Assembly (NCBI RefSeq): GCF_000413475.1
Contig: NZ_ATFK01000001.1
Span: 434,001-498,000 of the forward strand
Source of the DNA: Streptococcus intermedius SK54 = ATCC 27335
GTDB taxonomy: Bacteria > Bacillota > Bacilli > Lactobacillales > Streptococcaceae
Length of the DNA stretch: 64,000 nucleotides
Direction of reading: 5' to 3'
Below, in pieces: positions 9,601 through 17,408 of this stretch; positions within the stretch are counted from its first letter, which is position 1; each line of letters begins with the position of its first letter. Made by a program: the position numbers and the translations under genes. The notes beneath the pieces are model-generated. The model was not told the origin of the DNA and made no database searches. It was given only the letters and a program-made list of their open reading frames with translations.

Positions 9601-10281
9601 GATAATGAAGTTTATTCGAATACAGGAGGACACTTATCTAAAGGGACTCCGACCGCCGCAATTGCAAAATTCTCCGCTACAGGAAATCGTAGCTCCAAAA
9701 AAGATTTGGGTATGCTTGCTATGACTTATGGAAATGTCTATGTTGCTCAAGTTGCTAATGGAGCTAATCCAATCCAAGTGATAAAAGCTTTTGAAGAGGC
9801 AGAAAACTATCCAGGACCATCCATTATTATTGCGTATGTTCCATGCATTACCCATCGACTTGAAGGGGGAATGAGTAGAACTCTTGAAGAGGCTAAAGAA
9901 GCGGTTCATTCAGGCTATTGGTCTTTATATCGATACAATCCTTCACGTATTAAAGAAAATAAATGTCCGATGATACTTGATTTTAAGCATCCTAAGTTTG
10001 AAAATATGATTTCATTCATGCTAAAGCAAGAGCGTTTTTCAGCACTTCAAATTGTAAATAGAGAAGAAGCAGAGAAATTGTACCAGCTAACTGTTGCTCA
10101 AGCTAGAAAAAGATTTTTAAACTACGCCAAACTTTCGGGGGATTATGATAGCTTTTTAGATAAAGAGAGTAAGAATAAAAAGTTTTATAAAGATACAGAG
10201 ATAATACAAAGTGAGCTAGTCTCTAAAATGAATCCAAAGAAAGATGATATTGATGAAATTCTGAAAAAACTGGACATTTGA
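6616..10281 (+). CDS. nifJ: Pyruvate:ferredoxin (flavodoxin) oxidoreductase
   Basis: 1221 residues, a full single-chain PFOR. It decarboxylates pyruvate to acetyl-CoA and passes electrons to ferredoxin or flavodoxin. The N-terminal domain (AAYIAYHFSQVAGIYPITPS) leads; the two-cluster ferredoxin domain has Cys692/695/698/702 and Cys746/749/752/756. The proximal cluster is Cys816, Cys819, Cys844 and probably Cys1077 (YVPCITH). The TPP site is GDGWAYDIGYGGLDH (968-982) with NEVYSNTGG. GGAGGAG precedes ATG 6616. Streptococci normally use pyruvate formate-lyase or pyruvate dehydrogenase, so this is a noteworthy accessory enzyme. It is separated from the BMC genes by a terminator but shares their orientation. 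Confidence 0.95.
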   Translation: MMAHQEIMDGNAAAAYIAYHFSQVAGIYPITPSSGIGELVDIWQAEGRENLFGEKIRVVEMQSEAGVAGFIHGALKSGALATTFTSSQGLLLMLPNMYKIAGELLPTVFHVAARSVATNALSIFGDHSDVMSVRQSGFALLSEGSVQEVMDLSAIAHLATLECSIPFVSFFDGFLTSHETQKITVLQSNDLKELINQEALEIFRSRGMNPNHPTVSGTNQGPDLYFQQRETVNRNYQVIPYVVQKYMKKINELQGTNYDLVTYYGHREAKEVIIAMGSISSTIQQVVDYLIKLGRKVGMLQVHLYRPFPVECFLEKLPNTIQSIAVLDRTKEPGALGEPLYLDVQAALYDYQTRPRIIGGRFGIGSKDTTPAQIISVFKELQKEVPKKRFTIGIEDDVTNLSLEIEKEIDLTPSNVYQVKFWGLGGDGTVSMNRSTIQIIGKHTDKNVQAYFYFDSRKREGVTISHLRFGHDAIKSTYLIQQSDFIGVTMPAYLHQYDVLKGLKPGGIFLLNTPWKREQLERRLPAKMKRFIANNRIKFYTINAYKIAQEVGLVGKFSISMQAAFFKLTSVLPFDVAQQAMKDEITKVFSKKSKLLVNQNLRAIALSIDALEEINIPSEWATCEDIPRREGNFRNQFKKQVQEPFNRLKGSEISVGQLIDNGMVAGDLPLGGTATEKKSLSWEVPEWEPAHCVQCGLCSFVCPHAAIRPFLVEEDELNEAPEGYKVRDFKGKDGLMYRIQVSVEDCTGCELCVKACPAQGKALKMISSSENETELKDQTINWAFSMTLRAKENPGKPGTVAYTQFEQPLLEFSGACGGCGETPYVKLLTQMFGDRMVVANATGCSSIWGALGASTPYTTNQKACGPAWSNSLLEDNAEFGYGMLIANDTRRRSLIKLIEKAKNEASHDLNLLMSDWIQHFEEGKGTRARAAKLQQALQKECSVNTPFLNELYSHKDLFIKPSQWIVGGDGWAYDIGYGGLDHVLASGADVNILVLDNEVYSNTGGHLSKGTPTAAIAKFSATGNRSSKKDLGMLAMTYGNVYVAQVANGANPIQVIKAFEEAENYPGPSIIIAYVPCITHRLEGGMSRTLEEAKEAVHSGYWSLYRYNPSRIKENKCPMILDFKHPKFENMISFMLKQERFSALQIVNREEAEKLYQLTVAQARKRFLNYAKLSGDYDSFLDKESKNKKFYKDTEIIQSELVSKMNPKKDDIDEILKKLDI

Positions 10282-10437
10282 CAGCCTTTGACAAGTGTGG
10301 TTGCTGAATATATAAATCGGAAACTACTGAAACATAATCTATAGTTAGCTTCCTCATCTATTTTGCTATAGTCTCCAGAAATTATAGCGTCTTAAATACT
10401 CACAGTTTTAAGCTTTTGTATTAGAATTTAATAACTT

Positions 10438-10474
10438 ACGTTTAATGATTCTCTAAATGAGAATCATTAAACGT
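10438..10474. promoter_or_regulatory. Perfect 16-bp inverted repeat with 5-base loop
   Basis: ACGTTTAATGATTCTC (10438-10453), loop TAAAT, GAGAATCATTAAACGT (10459-10474). There is no T run on either side, so it is not a classical terminator. The core TGATTCTC...GAGAATCA resembles operators of metal-dependent repressors, but no regulator gene is adjacent. It could also act as an RNA hairpin. Function unknown. Confidence 0.5.
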
Positions 10475-10705
10475 TTCATAGCATAGGAAAATACCTCCAA
10501 ATACGTGAAGTGCATTGGTAAATATCATCGTTAAATAAAATAAGGCTGTGAAAAATGTGTTAAAATATTCAACTAAAATTTAGTGATTATAACATTATTT
10601 CTCCAATACTGAATCATTGGTATAAAATAAAAGTATTTAAATCTATCCTATTGAGGATTTTTTGCTTCTTTTATGGAAATAGTAGAAAATGGAGCGTAGA
10701 TGTAG

Positions 10706-10711
10706 TATAAT
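10706..10711 (+). promoter_or_regulatory. Putative -10 box of the accessory polysaccharide genes
   Basis: TATAAT at 10706-10711, 35 bases before the GTG start at 10746. The hexamer 17 bases upstream (TAGAAA) is a weak -35 match. Confidence 0.5.
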
Positions 10712-10745
10712 ATGCTTATATGATTTTGAAGGAGAATGAGATTAA

Positions 10746-11441
10746 GTGAAATCTTCGGATTTATTGATTATTATCCCTGCCTACAATGAAGAAGGCACTA
10801 TTGAAAATGTTGTAAAAAACATTATCACGAATTATTCGCAATATGATTATGTGATTATCAACGATGGATCAAAGGATAAAACATCAGATATTTGCCATAA
10901 TAATGGTTATAATATTATTGATTTACCAGTTAATTTAGGTTTGGCAGGAGCTTTTCAGACAGGACTTAGATACGCTTATGAGCAAGGGTATAAAAAAGCA
11001 GTACAGTTTGATGCGGATGGTCAACATTTGCCTGAATACATCTCAGGTTTGGAAGAAAAAATGGACGAAGGTTATGAAGTGGTTATTGGATCTCGTTTTG
11101 TGACGAAAAAGCGAGAAACGTCTCTGCGGATGATGGGAAACATTCTCATTAGTGCAGCTATTAAATTAACTACAGGAAAAACAATCAACGATCCTACTTC
11201 TGGTATGCGGATGTTTTCTGAAGGACTTATCAAAGAATTTGCACTCAATATCAATTATGGACCAGAACCCGATACAGTTTCATACCTAATTCGTCATGGT
11301 GTAAAAGTAGCAGAAGCTCAAGTTCAAATGGAAGAACGACAAGCTGGTGAAAGTTATTTGACGCTTTCTCGTTCTATTCAATATATGACGCATATGTTTG
11401 TGTCTATCTTGATTATTCAAAATTTCAGAAAGAGAGGGTAA
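10746..11441 (+). CDS. Glycosyltransferase family 2 (DPM1/GtrB-like, without membrane tail)
   Basis: 231 residues. It begins LLIIIPAYNEEGTIENVV, has INDGSKDKT for the nucleotide site and the metal-binding DADGQH motif, and a later SGMRMF segment; this is a complete GT-A fold of the dolichyl-phosphate-mannose-synthase type. It probably links a sugar to undecaprenyl phosphate. Start is GTG 10746, supported by GAAGGAG at 10728-10734; no ATG is available nearby. It is the first gene of a block with a DUF2304 protein, a flippase, a second GT2 and a DUF2142 protein. GT2 plus DUF2304 is a recurrent pair in polysaccharide loci. Confidence 0.8.
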   Translation: MKSSDLLIIIPAYNEEGTIENVVKNIITNYSQYDYVIINDGSKDKTSDICHNNGYNIIDLPVNLGLAGAFQTGLRYAYEQGYKKAVQFDADGQHLPEYISGLEEKMDEGYEVVIGSRFVTKKRETSLRMMGNILISAAIKLTTGKTINDPTSGMRMFSEGLIKEFALNINYGPEPDTVSYLIRHGVKVAEAQVQMEERQAGESYLTLSRSIQYMTHMFVSILIIQNFRKRG

Positions 11442-11448
11442 ACATTAA

Positions 11449-11790
11449 ATGACTATTTGGTTTCAGATTGTATTAATTTTTGTCTCTATTATGACTTGTG
11501 TCTTTATTTTACGTAATATTCGCAAATCACAAGTTCAAATCAATGATGCTATTTTTTGGGTATTCTTCTCTTTAATTTTATTGGTATTTAGTATTTTTCC
11601 GAGTTTAGCAGAAGCAATTGCAAGTGCATTAGGAATTGTATCAGCAGTCAATTTTATCTTTTTATTTGTCATTTTTTTATTGCTCATCAATCAATTTCAA
11701 CTTACTCTTAAATTATCAAAACTAGATACGAAATTTAAAAACTTAGTCCAAACAATAGCATTGAGGGATAAAGATGAAAATAAAAACTAA
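11449..11790 (+). CDS. DUF2304 family small membrane protein
   Basis: 113 residues with three predicted membrane segments (about 4-22, 34-52, 65-86) and a short charged C-terminal tail. DUF2304 proteins usually accompany a DPM1-like GT2, as here with the gene seven bases upstream, and are thought to anchor or assist it; that role is inference. The reading frame overlaps the flippase start by 17 bases, so the two are co-translated. Confidence 0.75.
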   Translation: MTIWFQIVLIFVSIMTCVFILRNIRKSQVQINDAIFWVFFSLILLVFSIFPSLAEAIASALGIVSAVNFIFLFVIFLLLINQFQLTLKLSKLDTKFKNLVQTIALRDKDENKN

Positions 11791-13057
11791 TCCTTCTGCT
11801 AAAGAGATTTATTTTTGGAACTTATTAGGAAATTTAGCAGCGTCAGGAGTTTCAGTTCTTTATCTACTGATTGTAACAAGATTAACTTCTGCGAAAGTAG
11901 CTGATCAGTTTAGTTTGGCTAACTCTATTGGTACTCTTTGGATTGTTATTGGATTGTTTCAAGTAAGAAATTATCAAGGGACGGATGTGAATCAAAAGCA
12001 TTCTTTTATAGGATATTTTCAAACTAGGATGATAACAATTCTAGTAATGTTAATCACGTTATACCCTTATTTATATATTGTAAGTGAAGGCCATTATTCT
12101 TTTGAAACGATTTTCTTGACATTTTTAATGGTTCTTTATCGTATGTGGGATGCAGTATCTGATTTGTTTCAAGGTTTATTTCAGCAAAGAGAGCGTATGG
12201 ATATTGCTGGAAAAACAATGTTTTACCGCTATTCCACTAGTGTAATTATTTTATTTCTTAGCCTTTTGGCATCCAAATCTGTGATTGTAGGTTTATTTTC
12301 TCTCGTTTTTTGGAATGGTTTGGTTATTGTTTTTTATGAAATTAGTTTTCTTAAGTATTTTGAAACGATTCATTGGAGAGAGATCTTCTCTTGTAATTAC
12401 AAAAAAGATATAAAAGATATTTTTTTGGCTTGTTGGCCATTATTTGTAAATGGTTTTATTTTATTGTATATTTTTAATGAACCTAAAATCATTATTGAAA
12501 AAGGGTTAAATCAAGAAGTTTTGTCGACAGGGATGCAACGTGATTTTAATATTCTTTTTATGCCCGTTTTTTTTATGAGTCTCATTATTTTAATGGTGAG
12601 ACCCTTAATAACCCAAATGGCTATTTTGTGGAATCGAGAAAAATATAAGGAATTTTCTCTAATTGTGAAAAAACTTTTATTCTATTTACTTATAGGGGGG
12701 GTAACTGTTACGATAGTGGCTTATTTCATAGGTACTCCAATTCTTAGTTTGGTATTTGGAGTTACATTATCACAATACACCCTTCCTTTTACAATTTTAA
12801 TCTTTGCAGGAGTTTTATATGCTTTAGCCATTATTTTTGAAAATATTCTAACCATTATTCGAAAACAACACTTATTAGTAGGCTTATATATTGTTTTATT
12901 AGTTATCACTAAATTCATAACAGAACCATTTATTTATCGTTATCATATGTTAGGTGCAGCACTCAGTTTTTTGATTGTTATGATTGCTTATTTAGCTGGT
13001 ATTTTTGCTATTTATATGGTAGTTGGGAGAAGAAAAGGAAAAAAGAATGAAGTATGA
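11774..13057 (+). CDS. Polysaccharide flippase-like protein (MATE/Wzx type)
   Basis: 427 residues, mostly hydrophobic with about 12 membrane segments. The pattern (EIYFWNLLGNLAASGVSVLYLLIVTRL at the N-terminus, later LTIIRKQHLL) matches Wzx-like polysaccharide biosynthesis proteins that move lipid-linked sugars across the membrane. The rgp rhamnan has its own ABC exporter (20446-22472), so this flippase probably serves a separate side chain or lipid-linked monosaccharide. The start overlaps the DUF2304 gene and the end overlaps the next GT2 gene. Confidence 0.75.
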   Translation: MKIKTNPSAKEIYFWNLLGNLAASGVSVLYLLIVTRLTSAKVADQFSLANSIGTLWIVIGLFQVRNYQGTDVNQKHSFIGYFQTRMITILVMLITLYPYLYIVSEGHYSFETIFLTFLMVLYRMWDAVSDLFQGLFQQRERMDIAGKTMFYRYSTSVIILFLSLLASKSVIVGLFSLVFWNGLVIVFYEISFLKYFETIHWREIFSCNYKKDIKDIFLACWPLFVNGFILLYIFNEPKIIIEKGLNQEVLSTGMQRDFNILFMPVFFMSLIILMVRPLITQMAILWNREKYKEFSLIVKKLLFYLLIGGVTVTIVAYFIGTPILSLVFGVTLSQYTLPFTILIFAGVLYALAIIFENILTIIRKQHLLVGLYIVLLVITKFITEPFIYRYHMLGAALSFLIVMIAYLAGIFAIYMVVGRRKGKKNEV

Positions 13058-14042
13058 TTTAACTGTCATTATTCCTGTTTATAATACAGAAAAATATTTA
13101 AGAAGATGTTTAGATAGTATTGTTCATCAGGATAATTTAAAAGATTGCTCTTTACGCGTTATTTGTGTCAATGACGGGAGTACTGATCGTTCGGAAGAAA
13201 TTATTAAGGAGTATGCTGCAAAATATCCATTTATCGAATTGTTTTCAAAGGAAAATGGAGGACTTGCAGATGTTCGTAATTTTGGTCTTGCTCACATTGA
13301 AGATAGTTTGTATACTGTTTCACTCGATTCAGATGATTTTTGGGAAGAATCATTTATTACAGAATTTTTAAAGGTTAAAGAACAAGGGGCAGATATAATA
13401 TTTTTTGATATTAATTTAGTAGATTTTCAAGGAAAATTTATCAATGTTTTAAAAGTTCATCCTTACTCTGAGAAATATAGAAAAAAAGAGGATTACATGG
13501 TCGTAAAGCATGCTGCTTGGTCTAAAATTTGTAAAACAAGCTTGTATAATGGGATACAGTTTCCAAAAGGAAAATTATATGAAGATTTGGCAGTAATGCC
13601 ATACTTAACGTCAAAATCAACTGATATTGCATATATAAAAAAACCACTAATTAATTATGTCATTAATACTCCAGGCTCAATCATGAATTCAAGCAAGTCA
13701 AATATTTTTGATATCTATGATGCGTTGAAATATTTATTTACTTTATTTGGTGATGATTTTGATAAATATAAAAAAGAATTGCAATATTTAGCTTTGGAGC
13801 ATCTATGCATTGGTCATACCTACAGATTATTAAAATATCCGGCAGTGAAAAAGCAAGATTTCAAAGATATCATTCTCTTTATGGAAAAGTATTTTGGAAA
13901 AAACTGGGAGAAGAATAAATATATAAAACAAGGTGTACAAAAAGTGAATATTCACTCTAAATTAGCCTACATTGTCCCACTGTTTTTAAAAGTATTGAAG
14001 AATGAATGGTTTGGATTGTTATTGCTAGTTAGGAAAAACTAA
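13047..14042 (+). CDS. Glycosyltransferase family 2
   Basis: 331 residues from ATG 13047, preceded by AAAAGGAAAAAAG; an in-frame start at 13023 lacks a ribosome site. The GT-A domain shows LTVIIPVYNTEKYLRRCLDS, CVNDGSTDRSEEI, GLADVRNFGL and the metal motif SLDSDDFW. It resembles capsule and teichoic acid GT2 enzymes. The C-terminal third is basic and likely membrane-associated. Sugar specificity cannot be told from sequence. It overlaps the flippase stop by 11 bases. Confidence 0.8.
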   Translation: MKYDLTVIIPVYNTEKYLRRCLDSIVHQDNLKDCSLRVICVNDGSTDRSEEIIKEYAAKYPFIELFSKENGGLADVRNFGLAHIEDSLYTVSLDSDDFWEESFITEFLKVKEQGADIIFFDINLVDFQGKFINVLKVHPYSEKYRKKEDYMVVKHAAWSKICKTSLYNGIQFPKGKLYEDLAVMPYLTSKSTDIAYIKKPLINYVINTPGSIMNSSKSNIFDIYDALKYLFTLFGDDFDKYKKELQYLALEHLCIGHTYRLLKYPAVKKQDFKDIILFMEKYFGKNWEKNKYIKQGVQKVNIHSKLAYIVPLFLKVLKNEWFGLLLLVRKN

Positions 14043-14088
14043 TACTCTATATTAAAACAAAAGAAGATTGGAGAAATAAGTAATTGTG

Positions 14089-15630
14089 ATGGAGAAGTCT
14101 ATTAATTGGTCATTTATATTCAATGCAAAAGACTGGTTTTATTCTTTTGCATTGAATATAACAAAACGATGGAAATATTTAGTTGGATTATGGGTGTTGT
14201 TATTACTTACTTATTTCTATTTAGGTGGCTCAACGACTACCGTTCCAAGAACTTTATTGTTTATAACCGGCTTAGTTTTTAGTATAACTATTTGCTTACC
14301 TGGAAAATTATATAATAAGGTATTTTTGAGCATTCTTTTTTCAGGAAGTCTTTTTGTTATTTTAACTCCTGTTTTAGATGCCCCCGATGAAACAGCCCAT
14401 TATTCAAGAGCTTTATATATATCAGAGGCACATCTCTACCTACCCCAAAAATCTTCAGAGTTTAGAGTTTCTAAGGATGTCATAGAAGCTGAAAAAGTAT
14501 TTAAAAAACCATTGATACATTCAGATTTAGATAAGGTTAAAACTTCTTCAAAGACTGCGCGTTATCCTAAATTTTTAGCAACAAATGCTTCATCGTTTAT
14601 CCCTTATCTACCTCAAGTATTGGGTTTGATAATTTCTAAGATTTTAGGATTGAGTGTTCTATCCTCAATTATTTTAGGTCGGTTATGTAATCTTCTTGTT
14701 TATGCATTTTTAATTAAGGTGGCTATAAAAAAAGCTAAGGGGAAAGAATTATTGTTCGCAAGTCTAGGGATGTTGCCAATGAGTGTATATTTAGCATCTT
14801 CTTTTAGCACAGATGGCATGGTGAATGGGCTTCTCTTCCTAATTATTGCTTTATTTTGTGAGTATATTCAAAAAGATAAGGTTTCCTTATCAAATATCCT
14901 TTTATTTGCAATATTGTGTTTAATAATGGCTACCATGAAATTGCCTTATGTATTATTGGTAGGACTGTTATTATTTATACCAAAAAAGAAATTACCAGAT
15001 AAGTATGCTTATATATTTATTATTGGATTAATCTTGTTAGTAGGAATTTTAAGTTTCTTTTGGTTACGTTTATCTAGTAATATTAATATGAATCAGGTAA
15101 CTTCTAATGTAAATCCAGTTGAAAAGATTAAATACACATTAGAGCATATGAGTGAATTTACAAGAATGATTGTGCAAGAGTGGGTGAATTTAATTCCAAA
15201 TAAAATTCCCTCCCTATTTACATTTGGTTGGTTAACCTATGGTTTAGGAAATTTACTATGGTTCTATTTAATATTTATCAGTTGTGTCATATTTATGATA
15301 CCTCAATATAATCCTTTGCCTAAAATTAGTAAATATGGAACTTTTTTAGTCGGTACTGGAGTTACGTTTGGCATTTTAATGACAGCTTATTTAATGTGGG
15401 GAAAAGTTAATGAAATTGCTATTCAAGGTGTTCAAGGTAGATATTTTACTGGGGTTATTTTACTTTTAGGTTTAACATTTAATAGTATTAAACTATTTGT
15501 ACCAGTATATCCGACACTCTCTTCAGAAGAAGAGGAAAAAAGAGATACCTTTATTTTATTTATTGCCTTGGTCTTTATAATGATGTCTGTCGTATTAACA
15601 GTACTTCAATATTATGGCTTTAAAATTTAA
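14089..15630 (+). CDS. DUF2142 polytopic membrane protein (candidate GT-C glycosyltransferase)
   Basis: About 513 residues with roughly 12 membrane segments. The first extracellular loop holds DAPDETAHYSRALYISEAHLY, a DUF2142-type motif with acidic residues placed as in GT-C glycosyltransferases. Such enzymes take sugars from undecaprenyl phosphate and add them to a glycan outside the cell. With the GtrB-like proteins at 10746 and 16409 and the flippase, it would complete a side-chain decoration system; this is inference. ATG 14089 is preferred to the adjoining GTG 14086; TTGGAGA lies upstream. Confidence 0.65.
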   Translation: MEKSINWSFIFNAKDWFYSFALNITKRWKYLVGLWVLLLLTYFYLGGSTTTVPRTLLFITGLVFSITICLPGKLYNKVFLSILFSGSLFVILTPVLDAPDETAHYSRALYISEAHLYLPQKSSEFRVSKDVIEAEKVFKKPLIHSDLDKVKTSSKTARYPKFLATNASSFIPYLPQVLGLIISKILGLSVLSSIILGRLCNLLVYAFLIKVAIKKAKGKELLFASLGMLPMSVYLASSFSTDGMVNGLLFLIIALFCEYIQKDKVSLSNILLFAILCLIMATMKLPYVLLVGLLLFIPKKKLPDKYAYIFIIGLILLVGILSFFWLRLSSNINMNQVTSNVNPVEKIKYTLEHMSEFTRMIVQEWVNLIPNKIPSLFTFGWLTYGLGNLLWFYLIFISCVIFMIPQYNPLPKISKYGTFLVGTGVTFGILMTAYLMWGKVNEIAIQGVQGRYFTGVILLLGLTFNSIKLFVPVYPTLSSEEEEKRDTFILFIALVFIMMSVVLTVLQYYGFKI

Positions 15631-15655
15631 TAGTTAAAGATAGGAATGATTTTAA

Positions 15656-16306
15656 ATGAAAAAAGCACTAAGCAGTTTTGTTTTCTTAACATTAATAATG
15701 TTGTTGGGAATTTAAAAGGCAAAGGCTGATAATGAAGGTTTAGAAATGTACCGTTTGTATAATCCAAATAGTGGCGAACATTTTTATACAGCGAATTGGA
15801 ATGAAAAAGAAATGCTTTCAAGAGTTGGCTGGCGTTATGAGGGGAGAGGCTGGATTGCTTCCTTAAAAGGACAGGATGTATATAGAATGTACAACCCTAA
15901 TGCTGGCGATCATCATTATACTTTGAATGCTAATGAAAGAGATTTCCTTATTAAGTCTGGCTGGAGATATGAAGGAGTGGCTTGGAAATCCTCTGGTCAG
16001 TATCCATTGTATAGACTTTATAATCCAAATGCTAGAGCAGGTAGTCATCATTACACATTATCTGAAGCAGAAAAAGTGCATTTAACTCACGTTGGTTGGC
16101 GTTATGAAGGCATTAGTTGGTATGCTGTTGGGTTAGGGGCTCCAATTTCTCATCGATCGTCTTCTAATTCAGGAAATATAGTGAATCCGGAAATATATCC
16201 AAATTGTGAAGCTGCCCGAAGAGCCGGTGTAACTCCTATTTATCGTGGACAGCCTGGTTATAGTAGTAAATTGGATAGAGACGGAGATGGGGTTGCTTGT
16301 GAATAG
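15656..16306 (+). pseudogene. Secreted DUF5648-repeat/Excalibur protein, nonsense codon in signal peptide
   Basis: From ATG 15656 the frame reads MKKALSSFVFLTLIMLLGI, then TAA at 15713-15715, then KAKADNEGLEMYRLYNPN... in the same frame. A clear signal peptide, with an AKA-D type cleavage site, is interrupted by one stop. The rest (216 codons in all) is intact: three repeats of about 43 residues of the Y-R-x-YNPN-x-GxHxYT ... GWRYEG type (DUF5648, common in surface-associated enzymes) and a C-terminal Excalibur domain with the calcium loop DRDGDGVACE. Internal initiation at ATG 15746 would give a cytoplasmic fragment without export signal. Recent inactivation or a sequence error are both possible. 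Confidence 0.8.
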
Positions 16307-16339
16307 TTAGCAAATCATTTATTTTAAATATCCCTTGTA

Positions 16340-16368
16340 AAGTTGGGCTTTGTTCCTAACTTTTTTAT
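16340..16368 (+). terminator. Rho-independent terminator
   Basis: Stem AAGTTGGG (16340-16347), loop CTTTGTT, CCTAACTT (16355-16362), one G-U pair, then a T-rich tail. Confidence 0.75.
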
Positions 16369-16408
16369 TTTTATGTTAGAATATATTTAACGACATAAGG
16401 AGGCTAAA

Positions 16409-17335
16409 ATGACAATCTCAATCATCATTCCTTGTTTTAACGAGGAAGAATCGCTTCCATTATTTTATGCAGAAATGGAAAAAATAAAACAGCAGATAAA
16501 GGAAGAATTTCAATATATCTTTGTGAATGATGGTTCAAAAGATAGGACGTTGCAAGTTCTACGTGATTTGAACCAAACAGATAGAAATGTTCATTATCTC
16601 TCTTTTTCGCGAAATTTTGGGAAAGAAGCAGCTCTTTATGCTGGTTTGCAGCATGCAACGGGTGACTATGTAACTGTTATGGATGCGGATTTGCAAGATC
16701 CACCTGCATTATTGATTCAAATGAAAAATATGCTAGATGAAAATGCTGAATTGGATTGCGTAGGAACGCGTCGTACAACACGCAAGGGAGAACCTCAGAT
16801 TCGTAGTTTTTTTGCGAAGATGTTTTATAAATTGATTAATAAAATTAGCCAGGTTGAGATGGTAGATGGAGCGCGTGATTTTCGTCTTATGCGCAGACAG
16901 ATGGTGGATGCCGTTTTAGAGGTTTCTGAGTATAATCGTTTTTCCAAAGGGATTTTTGCTTGGGTTGGTTTTAAGACAGAATATTTAGAATACAAAAACG
17001 TGGAGCGCGTAGCAGGTCAGACGAGCTGGAATTTTTGGCAGTTGTTTAATTATTCCTTAGAAGGAATTATCAATTTTTCAGATGCTCCATTGACAATAGC
17101 TTTTGTGGGAGGGGTTGTTGCCTGCTTATTGGCATTTTTCCTTATCATTATTGTCATTATTCGTACCTTGATTTTTGGGGATCCTACATCTGGCTGGCCT
17201 TCGATGATTTCAATTATTCTCTTTCTAGGTGGTTTCCAATTGTTGACGATTGGTATTTTAGGGAAATATATAGGTAAAATATTCATGGAAACCAAAAAAA
17301 GGCCAGTTTATATCATTAAAGAGAAGAGTGAGTAG
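16409..17335 (+). CDS. GtrB-like undecaprenyl-phosphate glycosyltransferase
   Basis: 308 residues: an N-terminal GT2 domain (SIIIPCFNEEESLPLFY, VNDGSKDRT, metal motif MDADLQDP, RDFRLMRR) and two C-terminal membrane helices (about 228-255 and 263-290). This is the architecture of GtrB/GacI/SccN enzymes that transfer glucose or N-acetylglucosamine to undecaprenyl phosphate for rhamnan side chains in streptococci. AAGGAGG precedes ATG 16409. It lies just upstream of rmlD and rgpA, supporting a role in the rhamnose polysaccharide. Which sugar it uses cannot be told. Confidence 0.8.
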   Translation: MTISIIIPCFNEEESLPLFYAEMEKIKQQIKEEFQYIFVNDGSKDRTLQVLRDLNQTDRNVHYLSFSRNFGKEAALYAGLQHATGDYVTVMDADLQDPPALLIQMKNMLDENAELDCVGTRRTTRKGEPQIRSFFAKMFYKLINKISQVEMVDGARDFRLMRRQMVDAVLEVSEYNRFSKGIFAWVGFKTEYLEYKNVERVAGQTSWNFWQLFNYSLEGIINFSDAPLTIAFVGGVVACLLAFFLIIIVIIRTLIFGDPTSGWPSMISIILFLGGFQLLTIGILGKYIGKIFMETKKRPVYIIKEKSE

Positions 17336-17359
17336 AAACCAGATTTTTTCTACTTTTTT

Positions 17360-17368
17360 TGGTATAAT
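17360..17368 (+). promoter_or_regulatory. Extended -10 promoter of rmlD
   Basis: TGGTATAAT (17360-17368), about 40 bases before ATG 17409; no good -35, as expected for an extended -10 promoter. Confidence 0.65.
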
Positions 17369-17408
17369 TAAGTTCATTGAATGTTTATTATTCAGAAAGG
17401 AATGTCAA

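Larger units (their letters stand above)
10282..10745. other. AT-rich intergenic region after nifJ
   Basis: 464 bases without a supported gene. It holds a weak inverted repeat GCTATA/TATAGC at about 10364-10389, the perfect 16-bp palindrome listed separately, and the promoter of the following gene near its end. No obvious strong terminator directly follows nifJ. Confidence 0.6.

Noticed and set aside
10438..10474. Palindrome as a terminator of nifJ
   Set aside because: More than 150 bases from the stop and no T run on either side.
17328..17408. Longer start for rmlD at 17328
   Set aside because: The extended -10 promoter and ribosome site lie inside this stretch, and RmlD proteins begin at MILITGANG (17409).
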